NCBI GenBank assembly: GCA_019638615.1 | Contig: JAHBTL010000025.1 | Coordinates: 1-64,000 of the forward strand | Length of the DNA stretch: 64,000 nucleotides | Origin: Chitinophagaceae bacterium | Lineage (GTDB): Bacteria; Bacteroidota; Bacteroidia; Chitinophagales; Chitinophagaceae | Direction of reading: 5' to 3' | Shown here: positions 36,639-45,141 of the stretch, one piece after another | Layout of the letters: every line of letters begins with the position of its first letter | Numbering within the stretch: position 1 is the stretch's first letter | Made by a program: the position numbers and the translations under genes | The notes under the pieces: model-generated | What the model saw: the letters and a program-made list of their open reading frames with translations, nothing else | Database searches by the model: none | What the model was told of the DNA's origin: nothing

Positions 36639-36674
36639 AAGCCTTCAAATTCGTTGAGTTTGAAGGCTTTTTTG
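36639..36674 (+). terminator. Terminator behind junction R3
   Basis: AAGCCTTCAAA (36639-36649) pairs with 36659-36669, then T6. Nearly identical to the terminator behind tRNA-Lys at 54811. Confidence 0.8.
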
Positions 36675-36773
36675 TATTCGATCAATAGATGCTCACAAAA
36701 CTGGAAAATCATAATCAACTAATACAGAACTTTTAATGAGTTCGAATACCAAAAGGATTCATTGATAATAAAA

Positions 36774-36974
36774 TTAATCTTCAAAAGCTTTTTTCCCCAG
36801 CCTAAGATACTGGTCAACCGCAATCTTTGATATTTTAGATACGAAGTCTAAAATAATTTCGGCTTCGTCTTCTGTTACAACAGTTCCATGTTTTGCCAAT
36901 GTCTTCATTACCTGAGATGGCGTCATCTCGCCTGCTGTTTCCGGAGCATTATTTCCAATGTTCTTTTTATTCAT
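36774..36974 (-). CDS. Small conserved protein next to AbiE, unknown function
   Basis: 66 residues (MNKKNIGNNAPETAGEMTPS, then AKHGTVVTEDEAEIILDFVS and DQYLRLGKKAFED). Short proteins of this type, with the EAEIILDFVSKI..IAVDQYL helix, occur widely in Bacteroidetes, but I know no function. It is divergent from abiEi, and a frameshifted homologue lies at 54895-55094 next to tRNA-Lys. Conserved linkage suggests it belongs to the islet. Confidence 0.72.
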   Translation of the reverse strand: MNKKNIGNNAPETAGEMTPSQVMKTLAKHGTVVTEDEAEIILDFVSKISKIAVDQYLRLGKKAFED

Positions 36975-37075
36975 AGTTTCTTTTTACAATAAAAATCTGT
37001 GATGTTACTGTTGAATGCAGGTATTGAAATCTTTACGGGTAAGATATAATTATAGCCTACTATATGAGAGTGATT

Positions 37076-37114
37076 TTTTGCAAAAGTTATCAAAAAACGA
37101 TATCTTTCGCAAAA
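37076..37114 (+). promoter_or_regulatory. AbiEi operator candidate overlapping promoter
   Basis: Imperfect inverted repeat with 16-bp arms and 7-bp spacer: TTTTGCAAAAGTTATC (37076-37091) and GATATCTTTCGCAAAA (37099-37114), 14 of 16 positions matching. The right arm holds TATCTTTC, close to the -7 motif. AbiEi antitoxins are known to repress their own operon by binding inverted repeats. Confidence 0.6.
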
Positions 37115-37123
37115 TTTTACTCT

Positions 37124-37933
37124 TTGGAAGTCTATTTATCAATAAGTGATTGGGTAGAAAATTTTGCATCAAAGGGCAGACATTCTTTTAGCCTTAATGA
37201 GGTTAGGAATGCTTTTGCCAATGATACAGAAGCGGCTATTAAACTGAAGCTAACAAGGATGGTGGGGAAAAAGAAAATAATATCCATACATAAAGGCTAT
37301 TATTTAATCATTACTTCTCAATATGCTTCCAGAGGCATCTTACCGCCTGCATTGTTCATTGACGGACTGATGAAATTTTTGGAAAGACCTTACTATGTTG
37401 GTTTATTAAATGCTGCTGCATTTCACGGTGCAGCACATCAGCAACCGCAGGAATACTTTGTATTTACCAATTTTCCTGTATTGCGGCCAACCGGCAAAAA
37501 AGGCATCAAAATAAATTATATCAGCAAAAAGGAAGTACCTGAATTGTATCTGGAAAAAAGAAAAACAGAAACAGGCTCTATCACCATATCTAACCCTGCA
37601 TTGACAGCAATAGATTTGGTACAATTTGATAAGCGGGTTGGCGGACTTGATAGGGCTGCTACTGTTTTAAACGAATTGGCAGAAGCTATAAAGCAAGAAC
37701 AAATAACTGAACAGCTTTTACAAGAAGTACCTGTTGCAGCCATCCAACGGTTAGGCTTTTTATTGGAAGTAATCTTAAAGAAGGATATTGGTAAACATCT
37801 TTACGAAGTAAGCCAAAAAGCGGAGCTTGATTTTTTCCGTACCCCTCTAAAAACATCGGCGGAAAAAAAAGGCTTTCCATCAGATGAACGATGGAAAGTA
37901 ATTGTGAACACAGAAATTGAAATTGACGAATGA
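37124..37933 (+). CDS. abiEi: Type IV antitoxin AbiEi
   Basis: About 269 residues if started at the TTG near 37124 (followed by EVYLSISDWVENFASKGRHS). An ATG at 37064 would lie upstream of the operator, making the whole palindrome coding, so I prefer the downstream start; the exact codon is uncertain. Features: N-terminal winged helix (SLNEVRNAFANDTEAAIKLK...KKKIISIHKGYYLI), and the AbiEi domain with RPYYVGLLNAAAFHG and ISNPALTAIDLVQ. The C-terminal block is ELDFFRTPLKTS...SDERWKVIVNTEIEI. It neutralises AbiEii without direct complex and represses the operon (family knowledge). Overlaps abiEii by 4 nt. Confidence 0.85.
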   Translation: MEVYLSISDWVENFASKGRHSFSLNEVRNAFANDTEAAIKLKLTRMVGKKKIISIHKGYYLIITSQYASRGILPPALFIDGLMKFLERPYYVGLLNAAAFHGAAHQQPQEYFVFTNFPVLRPTGKKGIKINYISKKEVPELYLEKRKTETGSITISNPALTAIDLVQFDKRVGGLDRAATVLNELAEAIKQEQITEQLLQEVPVAAIQRLGFLLEVILKKDIGKHLYEVSQKAELDFFRTPLKTSAEKKGFPSDERWKVIVNTEIEIDE

Positions 37934-38718
37934 TACCACAAAGCGATATTATAGAATGGAGCAATACGGTTGCATGGCAAACCAATGAACAGATCGAACA
38001 GGATTTGGTAATCTGTCGTGCATTGGTTCAGATATTTAATGACGACTATTTAGCCGGGCATTTAGCGTTTCGGGGTGGTACAGCTTTACATAAATTGTAT
38101 TTACAGCCTCAACCTCGTTATTCTGAAGATATAGACCTGGTGCAAATGAAAGCAGAGCCGATAGGCGAAGTATTGGATAGGCTTAGAATTGTACTTGACT
38201 TCATAGGCAAAGCAAAAGTTGAGGTTGGCGATACAATGGCTACGATGAAATTCAGATTTGAATCTGAAATAGCCCCTGTCGTCCCTTTGCGATTAAAAAT
38301 TGAAATAAACTGCCGGGAACATTTTTCCGAACTGGGTTGGGAAAAGAAAAATTTTAGCGTGCAATCGAATTGGTTTGAAGGCTCATGTTCTTTAACCACA
38401 TATAAGCTGGAAGAATTGTTAGGGACAAAAATTCGTGCTTTATATCAGCGGCGTAAAGGGCGTGATTTGTATGACTTGTATCAGGCATTTACTAAAAGAA
38501 AATTGAGTGTAGAGGCTATGCTTGAGTGCTACCAGAAGTATATAAAGTTTAGTGTTGGGGGTGTTCCTTCACAAAAGGAATTTATACAGAACATGGAATT
38601 GAAATTGGAAAATGCGTATTTCGTAGGGGATATTGCTGGATTAATTCGCCCTGATGAAGTGTATGATCACAATGTTGCTTACGAGTTAGTAAAAAAAGAA
38701 TTGCTTGACAAAATGTAA
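37930..38718 (+). CDS. abiEii: Type IV toxin AbiEii, nucleotidyltransferase
   Basis: 262 residues of the AbiEii/DUF1814 nucleotidyltransferase family. The GGTALHKLYLQPQPRYSEDI region, followed by DLV, carries the GG...D.D catalytic motif. The second conserved block YKLEELLGTKIRALYQRRKG, with RDLYDLY, holds the Lys/Asp residues. Known relatives modify tRNA or block growth to abort phage infection. Full length and intact. A hairpin with no clear T-tail (38778-38794) follows. Confidence 0.9.
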   Translation: MIPQSDIIEWSNTVAWQTNEQIEQDLVICRALVQIFNDDYLAGHLAFRGGTALHKLYLQPQPRYSEDIDLVQMKAEPIGEVLDRLRIVLDFIGKAKVEVGDTMATMKFRFESEIAPVVPLRLKIEINCREHFSELGWEKKNFSVQSNWFEGSCSLTTYKLEELLGTKIRALYQRRKGRDLYDLYQAFTKRKLSVEAMLECYQKYIKFSVGGVPSQKEFIQNMELKLENAYFVGDIAGLIRPDEVYDHNVAYELVKKELLDKM

Positions 38719-38777
38719 AGCATCCTATAGCTTACGCTTTTCCGGGTTAAGCCCCATATTTACCTGTTTTTATTTAG

Positions 38778-38794
38778 ACGGCGATAATCGCCGT
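38778..38794 (+). terminator. Hairpin after abiEii
   Basis: ACGGCGAT, one A, ATCGCCGT: a perfect 8-1-8 hairpin without a strong T-run. Possible weak terminator or 3' end stabiliser. Confidence 0.4.
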
Positions 38795-38850
38795 TAAACT
38801 ATTAAAATGTAAATATTTTCTTTGGGGAATACCTTTTGATATGCTTAAAC

Positions 38851-38875
38851 TTGAGGTTCCAAATTGGAACCTCAA
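38851..38875. repeat. 25-bp palindrome identical to one inside the ORF6N gene
   Basis: Arms TTGAGGTTCCAA and TTGGAACCTCAA around a central A. The same sequence occurs within the ORF6N gene at about 3869-3893 (other strand). Here it is intergenic. In one frame it encodes LRFQIGTSK, like the ORF6N protein, so it may be the remnant of such a gene. Confidence 0.7.
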
Positions 38876-38945
38876 AGCTCTTCACCATCAATCAGAGTGA
38901 TAGTAGCAGCATTATCAGCTCACTATTTTCCTTTGTAAAATTGCG

Positions 38946-39087
38946 CAAAGAGCAAACCTCATTATCTTAGGTTTGCTCTTTTATTGGTTGCAGAAGTTGT
39001 ATTGGTTGGATTTTGAATATCTTTTAACTGGTTCAGTCGCCGTAAATCCTCCAACAAAGAGTTCGAGTTTTGTCCCAGCGGGATCAC
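38946..39087 (+). repeat. Junction R4: element right end joined to tRNA 3'-end-like core (att-like)
   Basis: Shares its arm with R1: a hairpin AAGAGCAAACC/GGTTTGCTCTT (38948-38980), then TATCTTTTAACTGGTTCAGT and AATCCTCCAACAAAGAG. The core is TTCGAGTTTTGTCCCA followed by GCGGGATCAC. If TTTGT is taken as element sequence, CCCAG and CGGGATCA read as the T-stem and acceptor 3' strand of a tRNA. It is the rightmost junction; ordinary chromosome genes follow. Confidence 0.65.
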
Positions 39088-39104
39088 AGGAAATAGATAT
39101 AACC

Positions 39105-39136
39105 CTTTGCAGGTTATTTACTTGCAAAGCGTTTTT
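39105..39136 (+). terminator. Terminator behind junction R4
   Basis: CTTTGCA (39105-39111) pairs with TGCAAAG (39123-39129), then CGTTTTT. Confidence 0.6.
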
Positions 39137-39177
39137 CTTTGCAGGTGCAACATAGGTAAAACATAGAAACGGTAATT

Positions 39178-39810
39178 TTAAAAGGTATATGCCAGACCGA
39201 GTGAAAACACGCGCGGTCTCTCGTGCACCCACAGGTAGTCTTCTATGTTATCTATTTTTGCAAAGCTATGCGCGTACCGGAGCTGCGCGCTAAGCTTATC
39301 CGACAATATATATTCCGCACCCAGCGCTCCTGCGAGATCGAATTTTTTAAAATGCGTCCATTCGTCTCTTTCTATATTAGATGAAACGAATACCCCGAAC
39401 TGCGGACCCGCTTCAATAAAAATGTTTTTGGTGACGCTATAACGCAGCAATACCGGCAGCTTTATATATCGCATTGAATAGGGCTCGGTGTGCTCCTCGC
39501 TTTCTCCGCCCCCAACATTCATTATCATCGACTCTTTGAAGCCCTGGCTCGAAAAAAACAACTCAGCCTGAAGAGAAAATTCATCGGAAAGCCCGATGGT
39601 AGCAAAACCGCCCACCTGGTAGCCCAGCCTGGGTTTAATTTTGAGGGAAGAAAAAGCTTCGCTGCTCCCTTTTTGTATGGTACTCAACTGTACGCCTGCT
39701 TTCACGCCATAACGCAGGAGCAGGGATTGTTTCTCCTGGGCCATAATAGTAATGGACAGTATGGTTCCGACAATCGTCCAGGTCATTTTAGCAATCAGAT
39801 TTTTTTTCAT
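39178..39810 (-). CDS. Outer-membrane beta-barrel protein (PorT-like)
   Basis: 210 residues with a signal peptide (TWTIVGTILSITIMAQ) and an alternating amphipathic beta-barrel ending in a C-terminal aromatic (SLGLAYTF). Typical PorT/OMP_b-brl_2 pattern: YGVKAGVQLSTIQ, GYQVGGFATIGLSDEFSLQA, YIKLPVLLRYSV, FIEAGPQFGVFV. Common in Bacteroidetes; no specific substrate known. First chromosome-like gene right of R4. Confidence 0.85.
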   Translation of the reverse strand: MKKNLIAKMTWTIVGTILSITIMAQEKQSLLLRYGVKAGVQLSTIQKGSSEAFSSLKIKPRLGYQVGGFATIGLSDEFSLQAELFFSSQGFKESMIMNVGGGESEEHTEPYSMRYIKLPVLLRYSVTKNIFIEAGPQFGVFVSSNIERDEWTHFKKFDLAGALGAEYILSDKLSAQLRYAHSFAKIDNIEDYLWVHERPRVFSLGLAYTF

Positions 39811-40172
39811 CCTGTTTGGTTTTATAATGGTTTAAAATATTACTTTACCTATACAATCGTATGTAACCACGGAATACCGCATATGCATATCAATATATAT
39901 AGTAATCACCTATAAAAGGTAAACAAGCATACCGGTCACTTCTGAAAAAAAATTTCATCTTCCGGTTTCAAACATATTTTCTCTGGCTATCAAACGAATT
40001 TTCAAGTGGGGGGCAACTACAAATGTCTTAAATCCGTCGGGTAGTTCACGTGGGCACTCGTTGGGGCTGCTTCCGCCACCACAATATGCATTTAATTCAA
40101 TACAGCGGCCTGTGGCGGAATCCTGCCGGCAACTGCACTTTAATGCCCGGACCGGCTTACGTTTGCCGCATT
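39811..40172. other. Intergenic region, possible Cys-rich remnant
   Basis: Holds the upstream region of the beta-barrel gene. A minus-strand frame from TTG at 40176 to about 39955 encodes a Cys-rich 73-residue peptide (SATGRCIELNAYCGGGSSPN, then ECPRELPDG) that overlaps the stop of the next gene. I do not recognise it and cannot say if it is translated. Confidence 0.3.
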
Positions 40173-41906
40173 TCAAAAAACAATACTTACATCTTTTCCA
40201 TTGGTTTTTTTTATATGCAACACGCCGCCTCCATTATCTCCCATTGTTTCCCATACCCATCCCTCAGTATCGCTATCTGTTGTTCGTGGAAGTGCTGCAT
40301 CATTTACTGTAATGCTCTCCGGCTTCCTGACCAGCCTGAATTTTTCAGACGAATGATTATCAAAAGTCGAATATTTGATACGCCCGGGCTCATACTGAAT
40401 ATCAGATACAATAGATGAAGTCCGCAACATATGATCGGCATCCGACGGAGCCAATTGAGGCGCTGCAGCCATAGCCCTTATATAGTGACGGACATAATCT
40501 CCATAACCGTCAGTCAGCCAGTTATCATCTCTCAGATAATAATTTTTACCATCATGATCTACCATATAGGTAGCCCAGTTGAGTTGCCGGATTGCATTCA
40601 CAAGCCGGGTGGTGTCGCCCGTTTTTTCCCAATATCGCAATTCCATGGAAGCCTGCCGGGAAGAATGGCTGTTGCCCGGCGTACGATATATAGTTTGTTC
40701 ATCTGTTGTGATCACTCCATATTTGATAAATTCCAGGTCGTCCAATTTGGAACGTACCCATCTAAAGATCGATTGTACGGTATTTTTCCAATCTGCATCT
40801 GCCCCCTCATGCTCCATTAAGAACATGGCATAGGTAATACCATTGATCTGGCTGTCGGACCAGCCCAGAATATCTTCGAAAAAAGGCCCCCATTTGTTAT
40901 TTTTTGCAGGATAGGTTTTTAACCAGTCAAGGGCAATATTGTACGCATAAGTATACAAGGCTGTATCGCCCCTGCCTAGTTGTTTCAGCTCAGTGAACAA
41001 CTGCAAAGTACCTGTCCAGTTGGTGGTGTAAGAAGATGACTGTACCTGGGTAAACGCTTTGGTTCCGGGTTCAGGGGCATTAATTCTGGGATCGTTAAAA
41101 AGCTTACCCGTTTCCCCGGTAACAGCATGTACTTTAAAAGGCCATGGGGAATTAAACTCATCTCCCGGCTTCACTTTTCCGGCCAAAGTGTTTGCAATTT
41201 TTACTGCAGCATCCAGGTATTTGCTGTCATTTGTTTTCTTATACAAATGCACCAGCTCAAATCCAAAGGATCCTGCTTTATCAGGCTGCAGGTATCCCTT
41301 TCCCAATATCATATCACCATCATAGATACCTGAATGCAATACTGTATTATAAGGATATGGCAGGTCGCTCCATGCTGCATCTGATGCAGACATTCCGTGA
41401 GCCAGGTAATAATCCGCCATGTATTTCATATTATCTGTAATTTCTTTATTCCCTGTATAATTATACAGCAAATCCCACGAAGAAAGCGCCATCATTATCT
41501 GATCTCCTCCCAATCCCCTTTTATCATCTTCCGGTCTCCACACCTGGTGCAGCATATAATACTTCACATTGCCGCTGTCCATCTCCATATTATTCCAAAA
41601 ATTCCAAACTGCAGTAATTACTTTATCGTACGACGCTCCCAGATCAGCCGAATACCAGGGCAGTATGCCTCCATGGTTATCAACACGCACGTTGTGATAG
41701 CTCAGGGAAGAGTCTCTTTTCAGATAAAGCCTGTCTGCTAAAACAGTGTCTGATTGGGCACGTATCAAAGCAGGCTCCAGTCCTTTATAGGGAGCATCCC
41801 GGGGAGCATTACTGCAAGCAATAAAAAAACAAGCAGAGAATAATATCATCAAAGCCTGATACAAGCTGCCTGCTATACTCTTTTTGCAAAGGGATACAAA
41901 GATCAT
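40173..41906 (-). CDS. Six-hairpin-type secreted lipoprotein, probable glycan-active enzyme
   Basis: 577 residues. Lipoprotein signal with lipobox FFIAC near residue 31. The mature part is built of helical hairpins as in (alpha/alpha)6 glycosidases or polysaccharide lyases: YDKVITAVWNFWNNMEMDSG, WRPEDDKRGLGGDQIMMALS, YDGDMILGKGYLQPDKAGSF, HSSRQASMELRYWEKTGDTT, and WATYMVDHDGKNYYLRDDNW. I cannot assign a CAZy family. It stands alone, but near other secreted glycosidases (beta-helix, GH95, GH20). Confidence 0.6.
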   Translation of the reverse strand: MIFVSLCKKSIAGSLYQALMILFSACFFIACSNAPRDAPYKGLEPALIRAQSDTVLADRLYLKRDSSLSYHNVRVDNHGGILPWYSADLGASYDKVITAVWNFWNNMEMDSGNVKYYMLHQVWRPEDDKRGLGGDQIMMALSSWDLLYNYTGNKEITDNMKYMADYYLAHGMSASDAAWSDLPYPYNTVLHSGIYDGDMILGKGYLQPDKAGSFGFELVHLYKKTNDSKYLDAAVKIANTLAGKVKPGDEFNSPWPFKVHAVTGETGKLFNDPRINAPEPGTKAFTQVQSSSYTTNWTGTLQLFTELKQLGRGDTALYTYAYNIALDWLKTYPAKNNKWGPFFEDILGWSDSQINGITYAMFLMEHEGADADWKNTVQSIFRWVRSKLDDLEFIKYGVITTDEQTIYRTPGNSHSSRQASMELRYWEKTGDTTRLVNAIRQLNWATYMVDHDGKNYYLRDDNWLTDGYGDYVRHYIRAMAAAPQLAPSDADHMLRTSSIVSDIQYEPGRIKYSTFDNHSSEKFRLVRKPESITVNDAALPRTTDSDTEGWVWETMGDNGGGVLHIKKTNGKDVSIVF

Positions 41907-42120
41907 TTATTGAGTTTTAAATTTGAGCACTGCAATTAAAGCAAATAATTAATTGTAATCCGGATTTTGAACAAGTAAAGTATTTTATTTATTTCATCTC
42001 TCAAAAAGAGTTGCTTTAACTGCCGTTGTTGGGTGTTGAGCATAGCTTATTGTGCTTGGGCATCACCAACAACAATCCACAACACAGGTTATATTAAGTT
42101 CGTTCCAACGGGGTATTCTC
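41907..42120. other. Intergenic region with long hairpin
   Basis: Between two minus-strand genes. A long imperfect hairpin lies at about 42026-42076 (GTTGTTGGGTG near its start, ATCACCAACAACAA near its end). No gene seen. Confidence 0.4.
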
Positions 42121-42192
42121 CGGCGAATTACTCAGCCCCCGGGTCTCATGGCTGCCCGCAATAGCTTTAAATGAAGACCCCGGTACGACTTA
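42121..42192 (+). repeat. 72-bp intergenic repeat, copy 1
   Basis: Begins CGGCGAAT and ends AAATGAAGACCCCGGTACGA. About 60 of 72 positions match the copy at 50887-50958. It holds GGGTCTCAT and ATGAAGACCC as near-inverted repeats, so the transcript would fold. Both copies are intergenic. Confidence 0.75.
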
Positions 42193-42279
42193 ATTTGAGA
42201 TGCTTATGATTTCGGGTTTATGATTGATGGTTCTAAGAACCATAAACAACAAACTATAAACCCGAAACCGGTTTGCATC

Positions 42280-42930
42280 CTACTCCGGAATGACCACTTT
42301 CGGCCCAAGGAATCTTGGCTTTTGGCCCAACAGGTAATCTATAAATACTTTTACTCTTGCCAGTTTCTCGCGAAACTGTACTTTAAGTCCTGTAGAGCGG
42401 CTCACGTCTGCCGCATTGAAACCTATCGCTTCTATATTTTCTTTAGCGGCAATAAAAATGGCTCTCTGATTGTGAAAGGGTTGTGATATAATGGTTAAGG
42501 CCTGTTGGTCAAAAATTTCCCTGGCCCTTATAACAGAATCAAAAGTGCGAAATCCCGCATGGTCCAGGAATATAACGGTGGAATCCATACCCGCGTCTAT
42601 CAGATCACTGCGCATAAGAGAAGGCTCGTCGTAGTCTTTCCGGCTGTTATCGCCACTGATGATGAGGAATTTTATTTTACCCGACCGCAAAAGATCTCTC
42701 GCCGCCTCTATCCTGAAACGATAGTAAGGATTGATGCTGCCATTCGTTAAAAATTTTCCCGTTCCCAGCAATAAGCCGGTTTTGGTATAAGGGATCGCGC
42801 TGATATCGGAATACAGTTTCCCTTCAGCGGCATCGTTTATTTTTTTATTGCAGAAATATATAACAGCGGCTGTTGCCACTATTACCAGCAGGATGATGTA
42901 TCGCTTCTTTTTGAGCATATTACTTTTCAT
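42280..42930 (-). CDS. sanA: SanA/YdcF-family membrane protein (DUF218)
   Basis: 216 residues with one N-terminal TM segment (RYIILLVIVATAAVIYFC) and a DUF218 domain: TGLLLGTGKFLTNGSINPYY, FLIISGDNSRKDYDEPSLM, DHAGFRTFDSVIRA, and IISQPFHNQRAIFIA. E. coli SanA affects envelope barrier function at high temperature and vancomycin resistance. Its ATG overlaps the stop of a truncated cytochrome-c remnant (42927-42996). A truncated sanA copy lies at 45033-45135. Confidence 0.88.
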   Translation of the reverse strand: MKSNMLKKKRYIILLVIVATAAVIYFCNKKINDAAEGKLYSDISAIPYTKTGLLLGTGKFLTNGSINPYYRFRIEAARDLLRSGKIKFLIISGDNSRKDYDEPSLMRSDLIDAGMDSTVIFLDHAGFRTFDSVIRAREIFDQQALTIISQPFHNQRAIFIAAKENIEAIGFNAADVSRSTGLKVQFREKLARVKVFIDYLLGQKPRFLGPKVVIPE

Positions 42931-42996
42931 CTGAGATATTCAATTAATGCCGCCGGTTCATTAGCGGTATATTTAAAATGATGGCTCCGGTTAACA
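42927..42996 (-). pseudogene. C-terminal remnant of cytochrome c gene
   Basis: Encodes NRSHHFKYTANEPAALIEYL then Arg-stop, matching the end of the intact cytochrome c (GNSHNFNYTANELAALIEYL). Its stop overlaps the sanA ATG. The rest of the gene is missing; the beta-helix gene ends 17 bp to the right. Confidence 0.75.
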
Positions 42997-43012
42997 CTCA
43001 TTTTATTGAGAC

Positions 43013-45028
43013 TTATTCTATCCACTTATTATGGTGTGGGCCGATTTTCTGCAAAGGGATGGACTTTAAACCATATTTTTTCAACACTTTAACAGAACAG
43101 AAATATTCAATACTTTTCCCGTTGGACCGAACAGAAGTATTGTTTTCTTTCACCAGTTTCTCATGATCTCTTATAAAATCCTTTTCACAATCCACGATAA
43201 GGTTGTCTTTAATCGTATTTACATCTGCATTCTCCCGGATATTTTTCAGTTCCGGGTATTTGTTTTGATAGAGGTCAGAGCGGATATCCACGTCCTCGTA
43301 TATTTTCTTTTGAATAGCAGGAGACTCCAATTGTTCTATCCAGCGTTTTTCGCCCCACGGAGAGAAGCTGAATGCCGCAAGACAATCGAAAAAGAGATTG
43401 TTGCTAACGAGATTATCTTTACCTCCATGTATTTGTACGCCGCCGAAATGCACGGCTCCGCATCGTTCAAAAACATTTCCGAAAATGGCGACACCTGAAA
43501 TCATATCGTCGAGCCGTATGCCCGCGGCGCCGTGGAGCGTGCCGCCTTTTATATCAGACCAACGGTTATAGCGAATGACATTACCACGGTACGATGGGTT
43601 ATACCAGATATCCACCGCTCCCTGGTCGTCGGATTCATTCACCACATGGCTGACTTCATTATACTCCACTATAAAATCGTTCCCTTCAAACCGCATAGCC
43701 GATGAGGAAGAATAGCGGAAACGATTGTTCCTGACACTGATGCCACAACCATCCATATGAACTGCCGGTTCATAAGTCCGTTTGAATAATGAGAAATGTT
43801 CGACAACGGTATTTTCTATAACATGCTCAGCGGGGGTCAACGTTTTTCTATCGCCCCCTTTTATTTTAATACCGCCACAACCAAACGTGCGAAGCAGGCT
43901 GCCTGAAATGCCATGCGCTCTGCCGCCCATAATATGTATACCATCTTTGCCAAAACGTTCTATCCTGCAATTGGAAATAAGGCAGTGGTTCCCTTCGGTG
44001 ACCGATATGGCGCTTCCCCTGCCTTCCTCGAAACCAAGCCCGTTTAAAGTAAGGTTCGAGCAATTTTTCATTTCAATCATAAAAGGCGCGTCAAAAACAG
44101 AAAGTGTAACCTTCGCGTTGCCCGGTGCAACTCCTTCGGGAGGGAACCAATACAACAAACCATCCGTGCGATCCAGGTACCATTCGCCGGGAACATCTAT
44201 TTCCCTGAACAGGTTCAAGCCAAAATACCGGAGGCTGTCTTTGTAACCGTAATGATGATATGGCTTACCGAGATACATTATTTTGCTCCGGGCATCTATC
44301 TTCTCCACTTTCTGAAATTCATCGCTCCAGTCCCAGTACCAGTAGCCGCCCAGTCGCACGTCATTTTCTGCCGCCCAGCGATCCTGCCGTTCATCTATAT
44401 ACTCAAATACACCCTCTACCGTTCCGTGTTTTTTGATATAGGTTAGAGGCAATTCCGTTTCGCCTTTCACCAGTCCGGCATTTACAAATCCTGTATTGGG
44501 CCAACGCGCCAGCATTTGCAATTGTCCGTTGCAAAACAATTCCGGGCGCTTTCCCGTTTCAGTAGGATCGCCGAAATTGCTGATGCCCGCGGCTTTTACA
44601 TCGCATACATAAATTTTTTCTTTTAGTCCGGGAGACAGCAGCTCTAATTTTCCGGGATCATCAAGCAATCGCCAGTTTTTCAATTCGCGGCTACCGGTAA
44701 AAACCGGTTTCTCTCCATCAACAGCCTTGTAAGCTACCGGATGACCTTCCTCCCCTGAATCTTCAGAAGTAAAAACAACCGGTGCATCTAAATAATAAAT
44801 ACCGCCTTTTATATTAACGAAAATTGATTTTCCGGGAGTTTCCCGCAGCCGCGACCTTACCGCTGTTTTCGCTTTTTCGAGACTTTGAAAAGGAGCGGAT
44901 TCAGTCCCCGGGTTAAGATCGTTTCCGCCAGGCGATACGAAAAATTCTACCGCCTTTCGTTGACCGTACGACGAAACGGTAAGGAAGAGAAGGGATATTA
45001 TTGCGATTATGATATACTTAATTTTCAT
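43013..45028 (-). CDS. Secreted right-handed parallel beta-helix enzyme (GH141-like)
   Basis: 671 residues with a signal peptide (IIAIISLLFLTVSSYG). The N-terminus FFVSPGGNDLNPGTESAPFQ, with SLEKAKTAVRSRL, is typical of secreted beta-helix glycosidases or lyases. Repeated helix turns follow at about 320-560 (NCSNLTLNGLGFEEGRGSAI, DGIHIMGGRAHGISGSLLRT, NDFIVEYNEVSHVVNESDDQ). Domain order and length resemble GH141, a family with alpha-L-fucosidase and xylanase members; GH141 is a guess. It is inserted between duplicated pieces of a cytC-sanA operon. Confidence 0.7.
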   Translation of the reverse strand: MKIKYIIIAIISLLFLTVSSYGQRKAVEFFVSPGGNDLNPGTESAPFQSLEKAKTAVRSRLRETPGKSIFVNIKGGIYYLDAPVVFTSEDSGEEGHPVAYKAVDGEKPVFTGSRELKNWRLLDDPGKLELLSPGLKEKIYVCDVKAAGISNFGDPTETGKRPELFCNGQLQMLARWPNTGFVNAGLVKGETELPLTYIKKHGTVEGVFEYIDERQDRWAAENDVRLGGYWYWDWSDEFQKVEKIDARSKIMYLGKPYHHYGYKDSLRYFGLNLFREIDVPGEWYLDRTDGLLYWFPPEGVAPGNAKVTLSVFDAPFMIEMKNCSNLTLNGLGFEEGRGSAISVTEGNHCLISNCRIERFGKDGIHIMGGRAHGISGSLLRTFGCGGIKIKGGDRKTLTPAEHVIENTVVEHFSLFKRTYEPAVHMDGCGISVRNNRFRYSSSSAMRFEGNDFIVEYNEVSHVVNESDDQGAVDIWYNPSYRGNVIRYNRWSDIKGGTLHGAAGIRLDDMISGVAIFGNVFERCGAVHFGGVQIHGGKDNLVSNNLFFDCLAAFSFSPWGEKRWIEQLESPAIQKKIYEDVDIRSDLYQNKYPELKNIRENADVNTIKDNLIVDCEKDFIRDHEKLVKENNTSVRSNGKSIEYFCSVKVLKKYGLKSIPLQKIGPHHNKWIE

Positions 45029-45032
45029 GGCT

Positions 45033-45135
45033 ATTTAAAAATTTCCCCGTTCCCGGCAATAAACCGGCAGCAATATACAACAGCAACTGTTGCCATCACT
45101 ACCAGCAGGCTCATATATCGTTTCTCTTTAAGCAT
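45033..45135 (-). pseudogene. Truncated sanA remnant
   Basis: Starts like SanA (MLKEKRYMSLLVVMATVAVV), then lacks about 70 bp compared with the intact gene and ends after a piece matching LLLGTGKFL in another frame. It directly follows the intact cytochrome c gene, as the intact sanA follows the cytochrome remnant at 42927. Confidence 0.75.
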
Positions 45136-45141
45136 ACTATT

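Noticed and set aside
36415-39087. R1-R4 as complete tRNA genes
   Set aside because: Only the T-loop and acceptor 3' part is recognisable; no D-arm or anticodon arm lies upstream.
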